DNA of 64,000 nt from an uncultured Eggerthella sp. Its GTDB lineage: Bacteria; Actinomycetota; Coriobacteriia; Coriobacteriales; Eggerthellaceae. Below, in pieces: positions 52,004-60,836 of the stretch (its first letter is position 1; the number at the start of each line of letters is the position of its first letter). A program made the translations under genes and the position numbers. The stretch is from assembly GCA_900553605.1 (NCBI GenBank), contig USDX01000002.1, positions 116,232 to 180,231 of the forward strand, written 5' to 3'. The notes under the pieces were generated by a model. It did not search any database. It was not told the DNA's origin and was given only the letters and a program-made list of their open reading frames with translations.

Positions 52004-52257
52004 GCTTTTAAGCAAGAATTGGAATGGGCGGATTCGACCCTTTGGCGCCTGCTTCTCGAAACGAATCGTAATCAGTGGCTTTATTGCTTCGCATTTCCGT
52101 CTGCTGGATGAGAGCAGTGTCAAGTGCGATCGGAAGAAACGTTGTAGGCGGTCTCGTTAGCGCCGGGCATAGCGCAACTGGGTTTAACTCAGACAAGCGT
52201 ATCGAGTACTCGAGCATGCCAAGTTGACATTAAAATGAGCATGTTGATGCTAGGTCG

Positions 52258-53022
52258 TTAGGCGTCCAACCTTTCGCTCGAGACTTCAGCGCACCAGTCC
52301 TTTGTGCCGCAGTGCGTGCAGGTGACCTTCCGTGTTGTTGGTGTGTGCGTGGCGAAGAACCAGTCGAATCCTTTGGGTACGAAGACGCTGCGGCAGTGTG
52401 GGCATACGTATGCGGTCTTCTTGCGGTAGATGCGCACGAAGAAGATGCCGCAGACCGCTACAATCGCCATCACGATGACGAACGGCCTCCAATTGCCCGT
52501 TGCGATCCACCATGCAATGGTGGTGATTTCGGCAATACCGATAGGAATGCTAATGGCGATTAGCGTTCTGTAGAACGGCCACAGCTCGCTTTCTCTCATA
52601 TTTACCTTCTGCATGGCATCTTCCATGTCGGGTACGGTTTCGGCTGGCAGGTCGCCGGTTCGGTTGAGCGAGTCGATCATGGAGGCGATGCGCCTACGGG
52701 CCTCAGTGCGTTCCTCTAGTTCTTTTGCGAGACGACGGTCCTGTTCTTCCAAGATGTCGCGCAGCACGACTGCGGAGGCGTTGCTTCCTAGGAAGTCGCG
52801 GATGTCGGCAAGCTTGAGGCCGAGCGACTTCAGTACCATGATTCTGCGTAGCTTTGCAGCGTCGGCTTCGGTATAGATACGTCTACCACCTTCGGTCAGC
52901 CCTGATGGTGGTAGGAGTCCCTTTTCATCGTAATATTGCACGGTTCTTACGCTGACGCCGCAGAGTGCGGCGAGTTCGCCTGTCGAGTAAGTTTTCTCGG
53001 CTTCGTTGTTGGTTTCCGGCAT
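52258..53022 (-). CDS. MerR family regulator with membrane helices and C-terminal zinc ribbon
   Basis: About 254 residues. MerR winged-helix at residues 12-80 (YSTGELAALCGVSVRTVQYY, DEKGLLPPSGLTEGGRRIYT), a dimerisation coil to residue 130, two membrane helices (about 152-170 and 174-193), then a zinc ribbon-like module with CPHCRSVFVPKG and CTHCGTKDWC. Joining a DNA-binding domain to membrane segments suggests that it senses envelope or membrane state. The ATG at 53022 follows AAAGGAGG at ideal spacing. The ligand is unknown. Confidence 0.87.
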   Translation of the reverse strand: MPETNNEAEKTYSTGELAALCGVSVRTVQYYDEKGLLPPSGLTEGGRRIYTEADAAKLRRIMVLKSLGLKLADIRDFLGSNASAVVLRDILEEQDRRLAKELEERTEARRRIASMIDSLNRTGDLPAETVPDMEDAMQKVNMRESELWPFYRTLIAISIPIGIAEITTIAWWIATGNWRPFVIVMAIVAVCGIFFVRIYRKKTAYVCPHCRSVFVPKGFDWFFATHTPTTRKVTCTHCGTKDWCAEVSSERLDA

Positions 53023-53235
53023 GGAATCCACCTCCTTTCGCCACATACGCTACGACGTTACGTTGCGTGACGAGCAAGCGCTTTTGCGGTTTATTTTCGC
53101 ATTACGCAGGGTGATTTTCCGTGGGGACGGTATTTGATGGGGATCCCGCCTGTTTTGCGGTAAACGACGAAGCTTTCACGGAGGCGAAAGGGTGTAGCTC
53201 GCTGGAGGTAATTGTTTTGGCAATTGGCTTTTGCA

Positions 53236-54159
53236 CTAAGCCATAAACAGAGCCACCCAGATTGGCATCGTTAGGATGCAACCAAACGTGGTGATTACAT
53301 TGATGGCGCTGGCGTACGGTGCGTCCTTTTCGTAAATCTGCGCCATCTGCACGGTTGCTGAGGCTGATGGGGTGATGGTGGCAAGAAGCGTAATAAGCAG
53401 GATCGACTGGCCGTTGGCCACCAACGCGTCTATACCGCTGAACTTGAGCACAAGCATCACGATGGCGGGGATCAACGCTAGCCTTATGAAGGCGACGAGC
53501 CAGACGCGCTTGTTGGCTACGATTTGACGCAAATCCATGCCGCCGATGATCATGCCTGTTACCAGCATGGCGGCAGGGCCGATCATCTGACCCATGTCGT
53601 AGGTGAAGGTTCCGAAGGGCTCAACAAGCTTGATGCCGAGCACCATGAGCACGATGCCGGCGGAGACAGCAAGCAAGTTGATGTTAAACAGGACGGCGCG
53701 GACGTCAATATGATGATTCTCGCTGATGAGAGACTTGCCGTGTGTCCAAATTAAGATTGTTTGCACGCTCATGTAGGCCAGCGAGTAGACCACCCACTCG
53801 TCGCCCAGGATGAAGCCGACAAGCGGGATGATTAGGTTGCCGCAATTCGAATAAATGCTTGCTGCCCGCTCAATGGGGGACAGGTGAAGCGGCTTTGCCA
53901 GGATCTTCGTTAGTACTATTTGCCCAACTTGGAGCACGATAGCGCAGATGACTGCGAACAAAAACCCTTGCAGCACATCTGGAGTTAAGTCAACCTGCGT
54001 TGCGGATATGAACGCACACGGGCAGATGGCGTATACGGACAGGACGGAGAGCGTTTTGCTGTCTCCAGTTTTCAGGAGGCGAAGGCGAACCAGCGCGAAT
54101 CCGACCGCCATGATCAGGAATAGCGAAGCGATTTTTTCTATAAGCAGGAGAGTTATCAT
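53236..54159 (-). CDS. AEC family transporter (auxin efflux carrier fold)
   Basis: 307 residues, ten predicted membrane helices in two five-helix halves. LFLIMAVGFALVRLRLLKTG, the SNCGNLIIPLVGFILGDEWV crossover and the second-half TLLATITPSASATVQMAQIY are typical of bacterial AEC carriers for malonate, malate or similar acids. The substrate cannot be told from sequence. It lies upstream of, and on the same strand as, the MerR gene, with a 213-base gap. Confidence 0.9.
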   Translation of the reverse strand: MITLLLIEKIASLFLIMAVGFALVRLRLLKTGDSKTLSVLSVYAICPCAFISATQVDLTPDVLQGFLFAVICAIVLQVGQIVLTKILAKPLHLSPIERAASIYSNCGNLIIPLVGFILGDEWVVYSLAYMSVQTILIWTHGKSLISENHHIDVRAVLFNINLLAVSAGIVLMVLGIKLVEPFGTFTYDMGQMIGPAAMLVTGMIIGGMDLRQIVANKRVWLVAFIRLALIPAIVMLVLKFSGIDALVANGQSILLITLLATITPSASATVQMAQIYEKDAPYASAINVITTFGCILTMPIWVALFMA

Positions 54160-54299
54160 GGCTCAGGATTATACGCCTGCGGTGCAAGGGGCATATGGAG
54201 AGGGCAATGGGCTGATGGTTATCGTTCTGGCGTTGGGAACCTGCTTCGCTGATGACTTCGCCAAACAGGGTTTTACTATCAATGGTCGATTCTGGCGTT

Positions 54300-54559
54300 A
54301 TGTGCTGCTTCTCAGCAGTGCAACTTATGCCCTTCGTCATCAAACTGCGTCCTGAGGCCTGCGCGACATTGGAATGTATAACACCTGCCCTCATGGCTGC
54401 GTGCACTGTTATGGTAATTGCGACCGGGGAACAGTTGCGCGGAATGTAGCTCAGCATGATCCGAATTCGCCATTCCTGATTGGAAATTTCCGCAAAGGAG
54501 ATCAGGTTATAGAGGTTCTGCAGGAGTCATATATCGACCGACAAATGACATTATTTTGA
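54300..54559 (+). pseudogene. C-terminal remnant of a DUF1848 gene
   Basis: GLRDIGMYNTCPHGCVHCYG then DPNSPFLIGNFRKGDQVIEV is the conserved end of DUF1848 proteins, including their Cys-rich motif. The frame contains a TGA at 54352, just before this motif, and nothing of the N-terminal 200 residues is present. Confidence 0.7.
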
Positions 54560-54668
54560 GAGGTAGCTTTCTGAATGCTCATGCCTGCTTGCGATAGCTG
54601 AGTCTCTATGCGAGCGCGAGCAGCAGAGCCAGGCTTTCTCGGCCTTAACAGGGCATCCTCTATCTGTG

Positions 54669-55010
54669 TTAACCCTGATCGCGAAGGCGCTTCTTGTAAC
54701 TTTCTCCCCAAGCCCACATGGCATCTAAAACAGGCTTGAGGGTTTGTCCTAGATCTGTGAGAGAGTACTCGACGCGAGGCGGGACCTCGGCGAACACTTC
54801 GCGGTGGACAATTCCTGACTCCTCCATGGTGCGTAGATTGGTGGTGAGCACCTTTTGCGAGATTCCACCTATTGAGCGTTGAAGCTCTTTGAATCGCATG
54901 ACGCCATTGAGGTTGAGGTCGCGCAATATAAGGACCTGCCATTTGTTGCCGATGAGCGTGAGGGTGGTTTCAACCGGACATGCAGGTAAAGAACAAAGTC
55001 GTTCGTTCAT
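54669..55010 (-). CDS. HxlR family transcriptional regulator
   Basis: 113 residues. CPVETTLTLIGNKWQVLILR, then FKELQRSIGGISQKVLTTNL and REVFAEVPPRVEYSLTDLG is the HxlR winged-helix signature. A conserved Cys near residue 11 (PACPVE) is the redox-sensing position in HypR/QorR-type members. GGAG precedes the ATG at 55010; the longer frame from 55046 is unlikely. It is divergent from an NAD(P)-binding reductase gene, the usual target arrangement for this family. Confidence 0.93.
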   Translation of the reverse strand: MNERLCSLPACPVETTLTLIGNKWQVLILRDLNLNGVMRFKELQRSIGGISQKVLTTNLRTMEESGIVHREVFAEVPPRVEYSLTDLGQTLKPVLDAMWAWGESYKKRLRDQG

Positions 55011-55059
55011 AATTGCTCCATATTCATAAATGCAGGTAAATGGCAATAGTTACCAAAGG

Positions 55060-55086
55060 GTGCCTACAACACAATTTTGTGCCTAC
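55060..55086. promoter_or_regulatory. Direct repeats GTGCCTAC in the HxlR/reductase intergenic region
   Basis: GTGCCTAC occurs at 55060-55067 and 55079-55086, 19 bases apart (about two helical turns), around a near-palindromic CACAATTTTGTG. The position fits binding of a dimeric HxlR regulator between the divergent starts. Confidence 0.45.
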
Positions 55087-55171
55087 TTCCAAATAGACTG
55101 CGCAAATCATAGTGTTTGCCTTGTCAAAAGGCAACATTGCAAAAGGGCGATAAAGCAGAAAGGAATGCACT

Positions 55172-55807
55172 ATGACCAAGAAGATCGCAGTAGTTGCGGC
55201 AAACGGCAAGGCTGGCAAGCTCATTGTCGAGGAGGCCGTTCAGCGCGACATGGACGTCACCGCCTTCGTCCGCTCCGAGAACGCAACCGTGGCTCAGAAG
55301 GCTATCGTCAGGGACATCATGAACTTGACCGCAGAAGATCTGGTTGGATTCGACGCCGTAGTCGATGCCTTCGGCGCCTGGACCCCCGAGACCCTCTCCC
55401 AGCACTCCACTACCCTTGAGCACTTGTGCGACATACTCTCCGGTAGCGAAACTCGATTGTTAGTTGTGGGCGGTGCAGGCAGCCTGTATGTGAACCCCGA
55501 GCATACGCTCACCGTTTCCGAGGGTCCTGACTTTCCTGAGATGTTCAAGCCGCTGGCATCCGCTATGGGTGTCGCTTTGGCTGACCTGCGTAAACGCGAC
55601 GACGTCAATTGGACTTACGTCAGCCCTGCAGGAGACTTCCAGTTCGACGGCGAGCGCACGGGAGAATATATCCTTGGTGGTGAGGAACTGACCCTGAACG
55701 AGCGCGGTGAGTCCATCATCTCCTATGCCGACTACGCCATCGCTATGGTTGACGAAATCGAGTCTGGCGATCATATGCGCCAGCGTATCAGCGTTGTCCG
55801 CAAGTAG
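55172..55807 (+). CDS. NAD(P)-binding (NmrA-like) oxidoreductase
   Basis: 211 residues. KKIAVVAANGKAGKLIVEEA is the Rossmann dinucleotide loop (GxxGxxG variant NGKAGK), with FDAVVDAFGAWTPE, LLVVGGAGSLYVN and WTYVSPAGDF in the expected order for atypical short-chain reductases of the NmrA/YwnB group. It probably reduces a quinone or reactive carbonyl under HxlR control (inference). AGAAAGGAATGCACT precedes the ATG. Confidence 0.9.
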   Translation: MTKKIAVVAANGKAGKLIVEEAVQRDMDVTAFVRSENATVAQKAIVRDIMNLTAEDLVGFDAVVDAFGAWTPETLSQHSTTLEHLCDILSGSETRLLVVGGAGSLYVNPEHTLTVSEGPDFPEMFKPLASAMGVALADLRKRDDVNWTYVSPAGDFQFDGERTGEYILGGEELTLNERGESIISYADYAIAMVDEIESGDHMRQRISVVRK

Positions 55808-55864
55808 GGTTTTGCAAGAGGCGCGGTCGAGCTTCTCGGCCGCGCTGTATCTGGAGGGGTAAAG

Positions 55865-56566
55865 ATGGTCGATAAGAAGATAGCCGCCGAAATTGAGGCG
55901 TTTGCCCAATCTGAAGGGCTTGACCTGGGCGTAATCCCAAGCAACAACGAAGTCGATGCTGCTTGGTGCTTGGGATTCCTGCGTTCCGTCCGGGATGCAT
56001 CCTTCGCGACTATGGACGCTGACGGCTTGCCCAGCGTGCGCATCGTTGACGTCATGGCGGTGACGGATCGCTCCCTGTACTTTCTTGCGCCACGTGGAAA
56101 GGCGTTTCATGCCGAAGTGGTGAGCGGGTGCTACGTTGCTCTTGTCGCCATGACTTCCGACTATCGTACGTGCAGGATTCGAGGTCGCGTTTATCGCCCG
56201 AATGGTGAGTCTACCCAAAAGGTGCTTGTTGATGCACTTTTCGATCTCAACCCGGGCATGAACCAGATCTATCCCGGGGATAGCCGCTACATCTGCGACG
56301 TCTTTTGCATCGAATCGGGGGAAGGCGAGTATTTTGACCTTGGACAGAAGCCTATTTTCAGGTATCCGTTTGCTATAGGGTACGGGAAGGTGTCGTTGGG
56401 TTCTTTTTGGATCACTGGCGCCTGCACCGGCTGTGGGACGTGCGCCAATATTTGCCCCGAGTCATGCATTAAGGAGGGCACCCCTTTCTCAATTAATCAG
56501 TCCCACTGTCTGCGCTGCGGGCTTTGCCTGGAAGCCTGTCCTGCGCACGCCGTAAGTAAGTTATAG
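55865..56566 (+). CDS. PNPOx-like flavin-binding protein with C-terminal 2[4Fe-4S] ferredoxin
   Basis: 233 residues. The first 150 residues form a pyridoxamine 5'-phosphate oxidase-like split barrel (LGFLRSVRDASFATMDADGL, VRIVDVMAVTDRSLYFLAP). The C-terminus (about 180-233) carries two clusters: CTGCGTCANICPESCIKEG and CLRCGLCLEACPAHAV. It would shuttle electrons between ferredoxin-type carriers and an FMN or F420-type cofactor. It is followed 10 bases later by the SirTM gene, and the three genes from here to the macrodomain look like one operon. GGAGGGG precedes the ATG. Confidence 0.9.
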   Translation: MVDKKIAAEIEAFAQSEGLDLGVIPSNNEVDAAWCLGFLRSVRDASFATMDADGLPSVRIVDVMAVTDRSLYFLAPRGKAFHAEVVSGCYVALVAMTSDYRTCRIRGRVYRPNGESTQKVLVDALFDLNPGMNQIYPGDSRYICDVFCIESGEGEYFDLGQKPIFRYPFAIGYGKVSLGSFWITGACTGCGTCANICPESCIKEGTPFSINQSHCLRCGLCLEACPAHAVSKL

Positions 56567-56576
56567 GAGTACACGC

Positions 56577-57443
56577 ATGAAAAAGCATTGTAACGACGAC
56601 GCGCGTCGCTTACTTGAGGGCATCGAGGAAGCCGAAGCCATTGTGGTGGGTGCTGGCTCGGGCTTGTCAACTTCGGCGGGGTTCGTCTATAGCGGCGAGC
56701 GCTTTGAGCGCTACTTTGCCGATTTCATCGAGAAATACGGATTCACCGACATGTACTCTGCGGGCTTCTATCCCTTTGAGACACCGGAAGAGCATTGGGC
56801 GTACTGGAGCCGCTACATCTGGTACAACCGCTATGTGGGTACGCCGAAGGGCACCTATGAAAAGCTGCTCAAACTGCTCGAGGGCAAAAACTACTTCGTG
56901 CTGACTACCAACGTGGATCACCAGTTCCAACATGCGGGTTTCCCCAAAGAGCGTCTGTTCTATACGCAAGGAGACTACGGCCTGTGGCAATGCAGCGTTC
57001 CTTGCCATGCTCGAACATACGACAACTACGAAACCGTGAAGCTGATGATAGAAGAGCAGCGAGACATGCGCGTTCCTTCTGAGCTGGTGCCACGCTGCCC
57101 TAAGTGCGGCACCGAGATGTCCATGAACTTGAGGGCAGACAACAGCTTCGTGGAGGACGCGGGCTGGCATGAGGCTGCCAGGCGATACCGCAATTTCACG
57201 GAAGCCCATAGTCAGGGCAAGGTGCTTTACCTGGAGCTGGGCGTTGGCATGAACACGCCGATCATTATCAAGTATCCCTTCTGGCAAAACACCCTTGCTA
57301 ACCCCCAGGCCACTTATGCCTGCATCAATTACGGCGAAGCTTGCGCCCCGACACAGATAAAGAACCGCTCCATCCTTATCAGTGCCGATATCGATGCTGT
57401 GCTTTCCGAGCTGCTTGAAATGGTCGACCACAAGGAGGCATAG
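56577..57443 (+). CDS. SirTM-type sirtuin (class M protein ADP-ribosyltransferase)
   Basis: 288 residues. AEAIVVGAGSGLSTSAGFVY is the NAD-binding GAGxS loop; VLTTNVDHQFQHAGFPKERL replaces the usual TQNIDxLH sirtuin motif, and a zinc site is formed by QCSVPC and CPKCGTEM. This is the SirTM pattern: it ADP-ribosylates a protein rather than deacetylating one. In streptococci and staphylococci the target is a lipoylated GcvH-L carrier. Here the sirtuin is followed directly by the matching macrodomain gene. GTTATAGGAG precedes the ATG. Confidence 0.9.
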   Translation: MKKHCNDDARRLLEGIEEAEAIVVGAGSGLSTSAGFVYSGERFERYFADFIEKYGFTDMYSAGFYPFETPEEHWAYWSRYIWYNRYVGTPKGTYEKLLKLLEGKNYFVLTTNVDHQFQHAGFPKERLFYTQGDYGLWQCSVPCHARTYDNYETVKLMIEEQRDMRVPSELVPRCPKCGTEMSMNLRADNSFVEDAGWHEAARRYRNFTEAHSQGKVLYLELGVGMNTPIIIKYPFWQNTLANPQATYACINYGEACAPTQIKNRSILISADIDAVLSELLEMVDHKEA

Positions 57444-57444
57444 C

Positions 57445-58242
57445 GTGGATCTTGATCGCAAGAAAGAGTTGCTAGGGTACCTGGTTGAAGGTCTTTGCGC
57501 CGAGCGAGGGCATGCCGCTCCGCCTGCGGAAAATGTTGGTGAGCTTTGGAAAACGTTTCGTGCTCTGGTGAACACCAGGCCACCCATGCCTGTGGGTAGT
57601 AGCTGGCTCGAAGCACAGGATGAGCTGCTTGCCGGTCTTATTGATGAGGCAGGAATCGCTTCTGTCAAGGATGGGGCTCCATGTACTTATGACGACAGGA
57701 TCAGGTTGTGGCAAGGCGATATCACCACCCTTGCGGTGGATGCCATCGTTAACGCTGCGAACAGCCAGATGCTTGGATGTTGGGTGCCGGGCCACTATTG
57801 CATCGACAACGCCATCCACACTTTCGCCGGTGTGCAGCTAAGGCTGGAGTGCGCCTGTATTATGGATGCGCAGGGTTGCGAGGAGCCCACGGGCTGCGCC
57901 AAGATCACTGCAGCGTACAACCTTCCTTCCAGGTATGTTATCCACACGGTTGGGCCCATTGCGAATGGCAGACCCACGGAACTGCATCGGGCTCAGCTGG
58001 CCAGCTGTTACCGCAGTTGCCTGGAGCTTGCCCAGGAAAACAACCTTTCTTCGATCGCGTTCTGTTGCATTAGCACGGGCGTGTTCGGCTTTCCGCTGCG
58101 GGAGGCGGCGGAAATCGCAGTGAGAACGGTAGGGGAGTGGTTGGACCGCACGGGCGCGCAGATAACGGTGGTGTTCAACGTGTTCTCGGACAAAGACTAC
58201 GTCATTTACAGCGATTTGCTGTTTCGTAATAAGCGCTTCTGA
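57445..58242 (+). CDS. Zinc-dependent macrodomain ADP-ribosylhydrolase
   Basis: 265 residues. A helical N-terminal extension of about 85 residues is followed by the macrodomain: LWQGDITTLAVDAIVNAANS, then GCWVPGHYCIDNAIHTFAGV, and FCCISTGVFGFPLREAAEIA. Cys-x4-His-x-Cys in the second motif matches the Zn-Macro class, which removes ADP-ribose added by SirTM. The GTG at 57445 has AAGGAGG 6 bases upstream and starts just after the sirtuin stop; together they form a modification/reversal pair. Confidence 0.92.
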   Translation: MDLDRKKELLGYLVEGLCAERGHAAPPAENVGELWKTFRALVNTRPPMPVGSSWLEAQDELLAGLIDEAGIASVKDGAPCTYDDRIRLWQGDITTLAVDAIVNAANSQMLGCWVPGHYCIDNAIHTFAGVQLRLECACIMDAQGCEEPTGCAKITAAYNLPSRYVIHTVGPIANGRPTELHRAQLASCYRSCLELAQENNLSSIAFCCISTGVFGFPLREAAEIAVRTVGEWLDRTGAQITVVFNVFSDKDYVIYSDLLFRNKRF

Positions 58243-58483
58243 TATCAACGGTGTTTGGCTAATTGAGGCGGATGTGGCGCGCTCGGCAAATCGGAGTTCG
58301 CTTGACTGGCTTTGTGCGGGTAACCTGCAAGCCGCTTTCAGCTACCGCTTTGGGGTGCCTGGACCTAGCTCGGCGTGATGATTCTGACCAACTGTGGGAA
58401 GCCTTCATTTGTAGACCTTTGTGGTATGTTGGCACGAAGCAAACTAAGGTCGAGGTGAGGCTAAAGAAGCGGAGGGATCGCAC

Positions 58484-59803
58484 ATGGCAAAGATCGGCAC
58501 TGGCGCCGCTGCCCAGGGCAGGAGGACGGCGTACATCAATGCAAACGTGCTCGATGGAACCGAGGGCATGGAGGTGCTTGAAAACCACGCGGTCGTGGTT
58601 GAGGGAAGGCGCATCGCCGATGTCGCGCCCCAAGCCGAAGCCGATTTGTCCGGCTGCGAGACCTTTGACCTCAAGGGCGCCTATCTACTTCCAGGCCTCA
58701 TAAACATGCATGTGCACCTGGCAGGCAACGGCAAACCTCAGAAGAAGCAGCGCGATAACGAGGCGTTGGTAAAGAAAATCATGTCAAATGGTCTCACGCG
58801 AGCCGTCGCCTACCGCCTTGTTTCTGAGTACGCGCGCCTGGAGCTGCACAGCGGCGTCACCACCATACGCACAGTCGGTGGCCTGGGCGACTTCGACACG
58901 CGCGTGCGCGACGACGCCGCGGCGGGAAAGCTGGAGGCCCCGCGCATCCTTGCTGCCAACATGGGCATCTCGGTGCCGGGAGGCCACATGGCGGGGTCGG
59001 TTGCCATCGCGGCGAACAACATCCCAGAGGCGCTTGCGCAGGTTGAGGCTGCCAGGTCGCAGGGTGTCGACCTCATCAAGCTCATGATCACCGGCGGCGT
59101 TCTTGACGCCAAGGAGAAGGGTACGCCCGGTGAGCTCAAGATGGAGCCGGATATGGTGCGCGCGGTCTGCGACAAGGCGCACGAGCTGGGCTTTATCGTT
59201 GCGGCGCACGTTGAGTCAACTGAAGGCGCGCGCATGGCACTCGAGTGCGGCGTAGACTCGATTGAGCACGGCGCCGCTCCGACGGACGAGGTGATGCGCC
59301 TGTTCAAGGAGGGGAATTCCTTCCTGTGCACTACTCTTTCTCCTGCACTTCCGTATGCGCTGTTCGATCGCTCCGTCTCTTGCGCAAGCGAGGTTGAGCA
59401 GTTTAACGGCAATATGGTCTTCGAGGGCATTATCGCCAATGCCAAGGCAGCCCTTGAGCAGGGGATTCCCGTGGCACTTGGTAATGACGTTGGGTGTCCC
59501 TGGGTCACCCAGTACGATTTCTGGCGCGAGCTGTGCTACTTCGAGAAGTACGTCGGCGTCTCGCGCTCCTTTGCTCTTCATACGGCGACGCTGCGCAATG
59601 CCCAGCTTGCCGGCATCGGCGACATCACGGGCTCGATCGAGGTGGGGAAGGAGGCTGACATGATCGTTACAGCCACTAACCCGCTTGATGACCTACGCGC
59701 GTTGCGCACGGTGAAACACGTCATCCATCGAGGGCACCTCATCGTCAGCCCCTGTGTGAAACGCAAGTCTGTGGTTGATCGCGAGCTCGACAAATTCCTC
59801 TAG
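58484..59803 (+). CDS. Metal-dependent amidohydrolase
   Basis: 439 residues. LLPGLINMHVHLAGNG (first metal-binding HxH), DLIKLMITGGVLDAKEKG (lysine ligand region), GFIVAAHVEST and DSIEHGAAPTDE (histidines), and GIPVALGNDVGCPWVTQYDF (catalytic Asp) are in the order of the prolidase/imidazolonepropionase branch. It hydrolyses an amide or C-N bond; the substrate is unknown. No signal peptide, so cytoplasmic. AAAGAAGCGGAGGGATCGCAC precedes the ATG. It is more GC-rich than its neighbours, which may indicate a separate origin. Confidence 0.9.
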   Translation: MAKIGTGAAAQGRRTAYINANVLDGTEGMEVLENHAVVVEGRRIADVAPQAEADLSGCETFDLKGAYLLPGLINMHVHLAGNGKPQKKQRDNEALVKKIMSNGLTRAVAYRLVSEYARLELHSGVTTIRTVGGLGDFDTRVRDDAAAGKLEAPRILAANMGISVPGGHMAGSVAIAANNIPEALAQVEAARSQGVDLIKLMITGGVLDAKEKGTPGELKMEPDMVRAVCDKAHELGFIVAAHVESTEGARMALECGVDSIEHGAAPTDEVMRLFKEGNSFLCTTLSPALPYALFDRSVSCASEVEQFNGNMVFEGIIANAKAALEQGIPVALGNDVGCPWVTQYDFWRELCYFEKYVGVSRSFALHTATLRNAQLAGIGDITGSIEVGKEADMIVTATNPLDDLRALRTVKHVIHRGHLIVSPCVKRKSVVDRELDKFL

Positions 59804-59862
59804 GAGTGGCAGTAGGTACGTGGTCTGCACCACTTCGGCAAACGTAAAGATAATGTGGCTCC

Positions 59863-59925
59863 GCTGGCTGCAAATGCAAGTGAATAAGCGCGGGTGGTTT
59901 GCGCGCCGTTCGCAAAACCGCAGAC
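59863..59925 (+). repeat. Copy 1 of a hairpin-bearing intergenic repeat
   Basis: Shares CAAGTGAATAAGCGCGGG with the copy at 63895-63958 and carries a stem GGTTTGCG / CGCAAAACC around a 7-base loop. It lies 60 bases downstream of the amidohydrolase stop and may also work as its terminator. Confidence 0.55.
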
Positions 59926-60059
59926 ACCAAAATCTATATGTCACGTCGGTGGTGGTTTTTCAAGAACTGATCGAACGCAGCGGCCCCTGCGTCGAGTTTT
60001 ATCGAAGCGAATACAATGGAGCTACCAGCATCAATCCAAATTAGTCGATGGAGGAAGAC

Positions 60060-60608
60060 ATGCAACTGACAACAGAGCGGCTGATACTCCGCCCATGGGC
60101 TGAAACGGACGCAGAGGACCTGTACAGATACGCGAAGGACGACAGGGTGGGGCCGATTGCCGGCTGGCCACCGCACTCGAGCGTTGAGAACAGCGCGGAA
60201 ATCATCCGTACCGTGTTTTCCGCGCCGGAGACGTATGCCGTCTGCCTGAAGGAAGACAACAGGGCCATCGGAAGCATAGGGTTGATGATCGGCGCGCGGT
60301 CCGACAAGGAAATCCCGGGCACCGAGGCGGAAATCGGCTACTGGATCGGCGTCCCGTTCTGGGGCAAGGGGCTGATACCGGAGGCGGCTCGAGAGCTTAT
60401 TCGCCATGGTTTCGAGGACTTGGAACTGGACAAGATCTGGTGCGGGTGGTTCGACGGGAACGAGAAGTCGGAACGCGTTCAGGAAAAATGCGGCTTCACC
60501 TGGCACCACACCCGCAAGGACGTCTACTGCGAGCTGATGGGCGACATCCGCACGGAGCAGATCTCTTGCCTGACGAGAGGTGATTGGCTGAGTCGGTCTA
60601 AAGCCTGA
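60060..60608 (+). CDS. GNAT family N-acetyltransferase (RimJ-like)
   Basis: 182 residues. QLTTERLILRPWAETDAEDL opens the domain; IGYWIGVPFWGKGLIPEAAR is the acetyl-CoA-binding R/QxxGxG region, and WFDGNEKSERVQEKCGF is the conserved motif B. It acetylates an amine, probably a protein N-terminus or a small molecule. I chose the ATG at 60060 because GGAGGA lies 5 bases before it; the ATG at 60048 lies within that site. Confidence 0.9.
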   Translation: MQLTTERLILRPWAETDAEDLYRYAKDDRVGPIAGWPPHSSVENSAEIIRTVFSAPETYAVCLKEDNRAIGSIGLMIGARSDKEIPGTEAEIGYWIGVPFWGKGLIPEAARELIRHGFEDLELDKIWCGWFDGNEKSERVQEKCGFTWHHTRKDVYCELMGDIRTEQISCLTRGDWLSRSKA

Positions 60609-60836
60609 TAGGCAACATGGCCCTCCAAAGGTTCGCCTGGCGAAACGCTTTCGCGGGTCACGGCGGATGGGAGAGGCACCTTGCGCAATTCCGAGGACAG
60701 GTAAACTCATGAGCTGTCTGGTGGTTTGGAGAATTGAAGCACCGCCCAGTGCGGGGGTCTGATGCGAAGGCCGGCGAGGGCGGTGCTCTGGAACGACTCA
60801 CAAATCGACATTGCCATGAGGGTGGTGCTTGAGCGC

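Noticed and set aside
52020..52060. tRNA-like 3' end (GGGTCGAATCC and CCATTCCA) on the minus strand
   Set aside because: The T-arm does not pair and no acceptor, D-arm or anticodon stem could be built upstream, so it is not a tRNA gene.
53948..54355. Overlapping plus-strand ORF across the AEC gene
   Set aside because: It lies opposite the AEC coding region, has no ribosome site, and its translation has no protein-like pattern.
56667..57668. 333-codon minus-strand ORF opposite the sirtuin
   Set aside because: No start signal, no recognisable motif, and it overlaps two well-supported genes on the other strand.
60609..60836. Possible gene between the GNAT and lipoprotein genes
   Set aside because: Only short frames without start signals are present.
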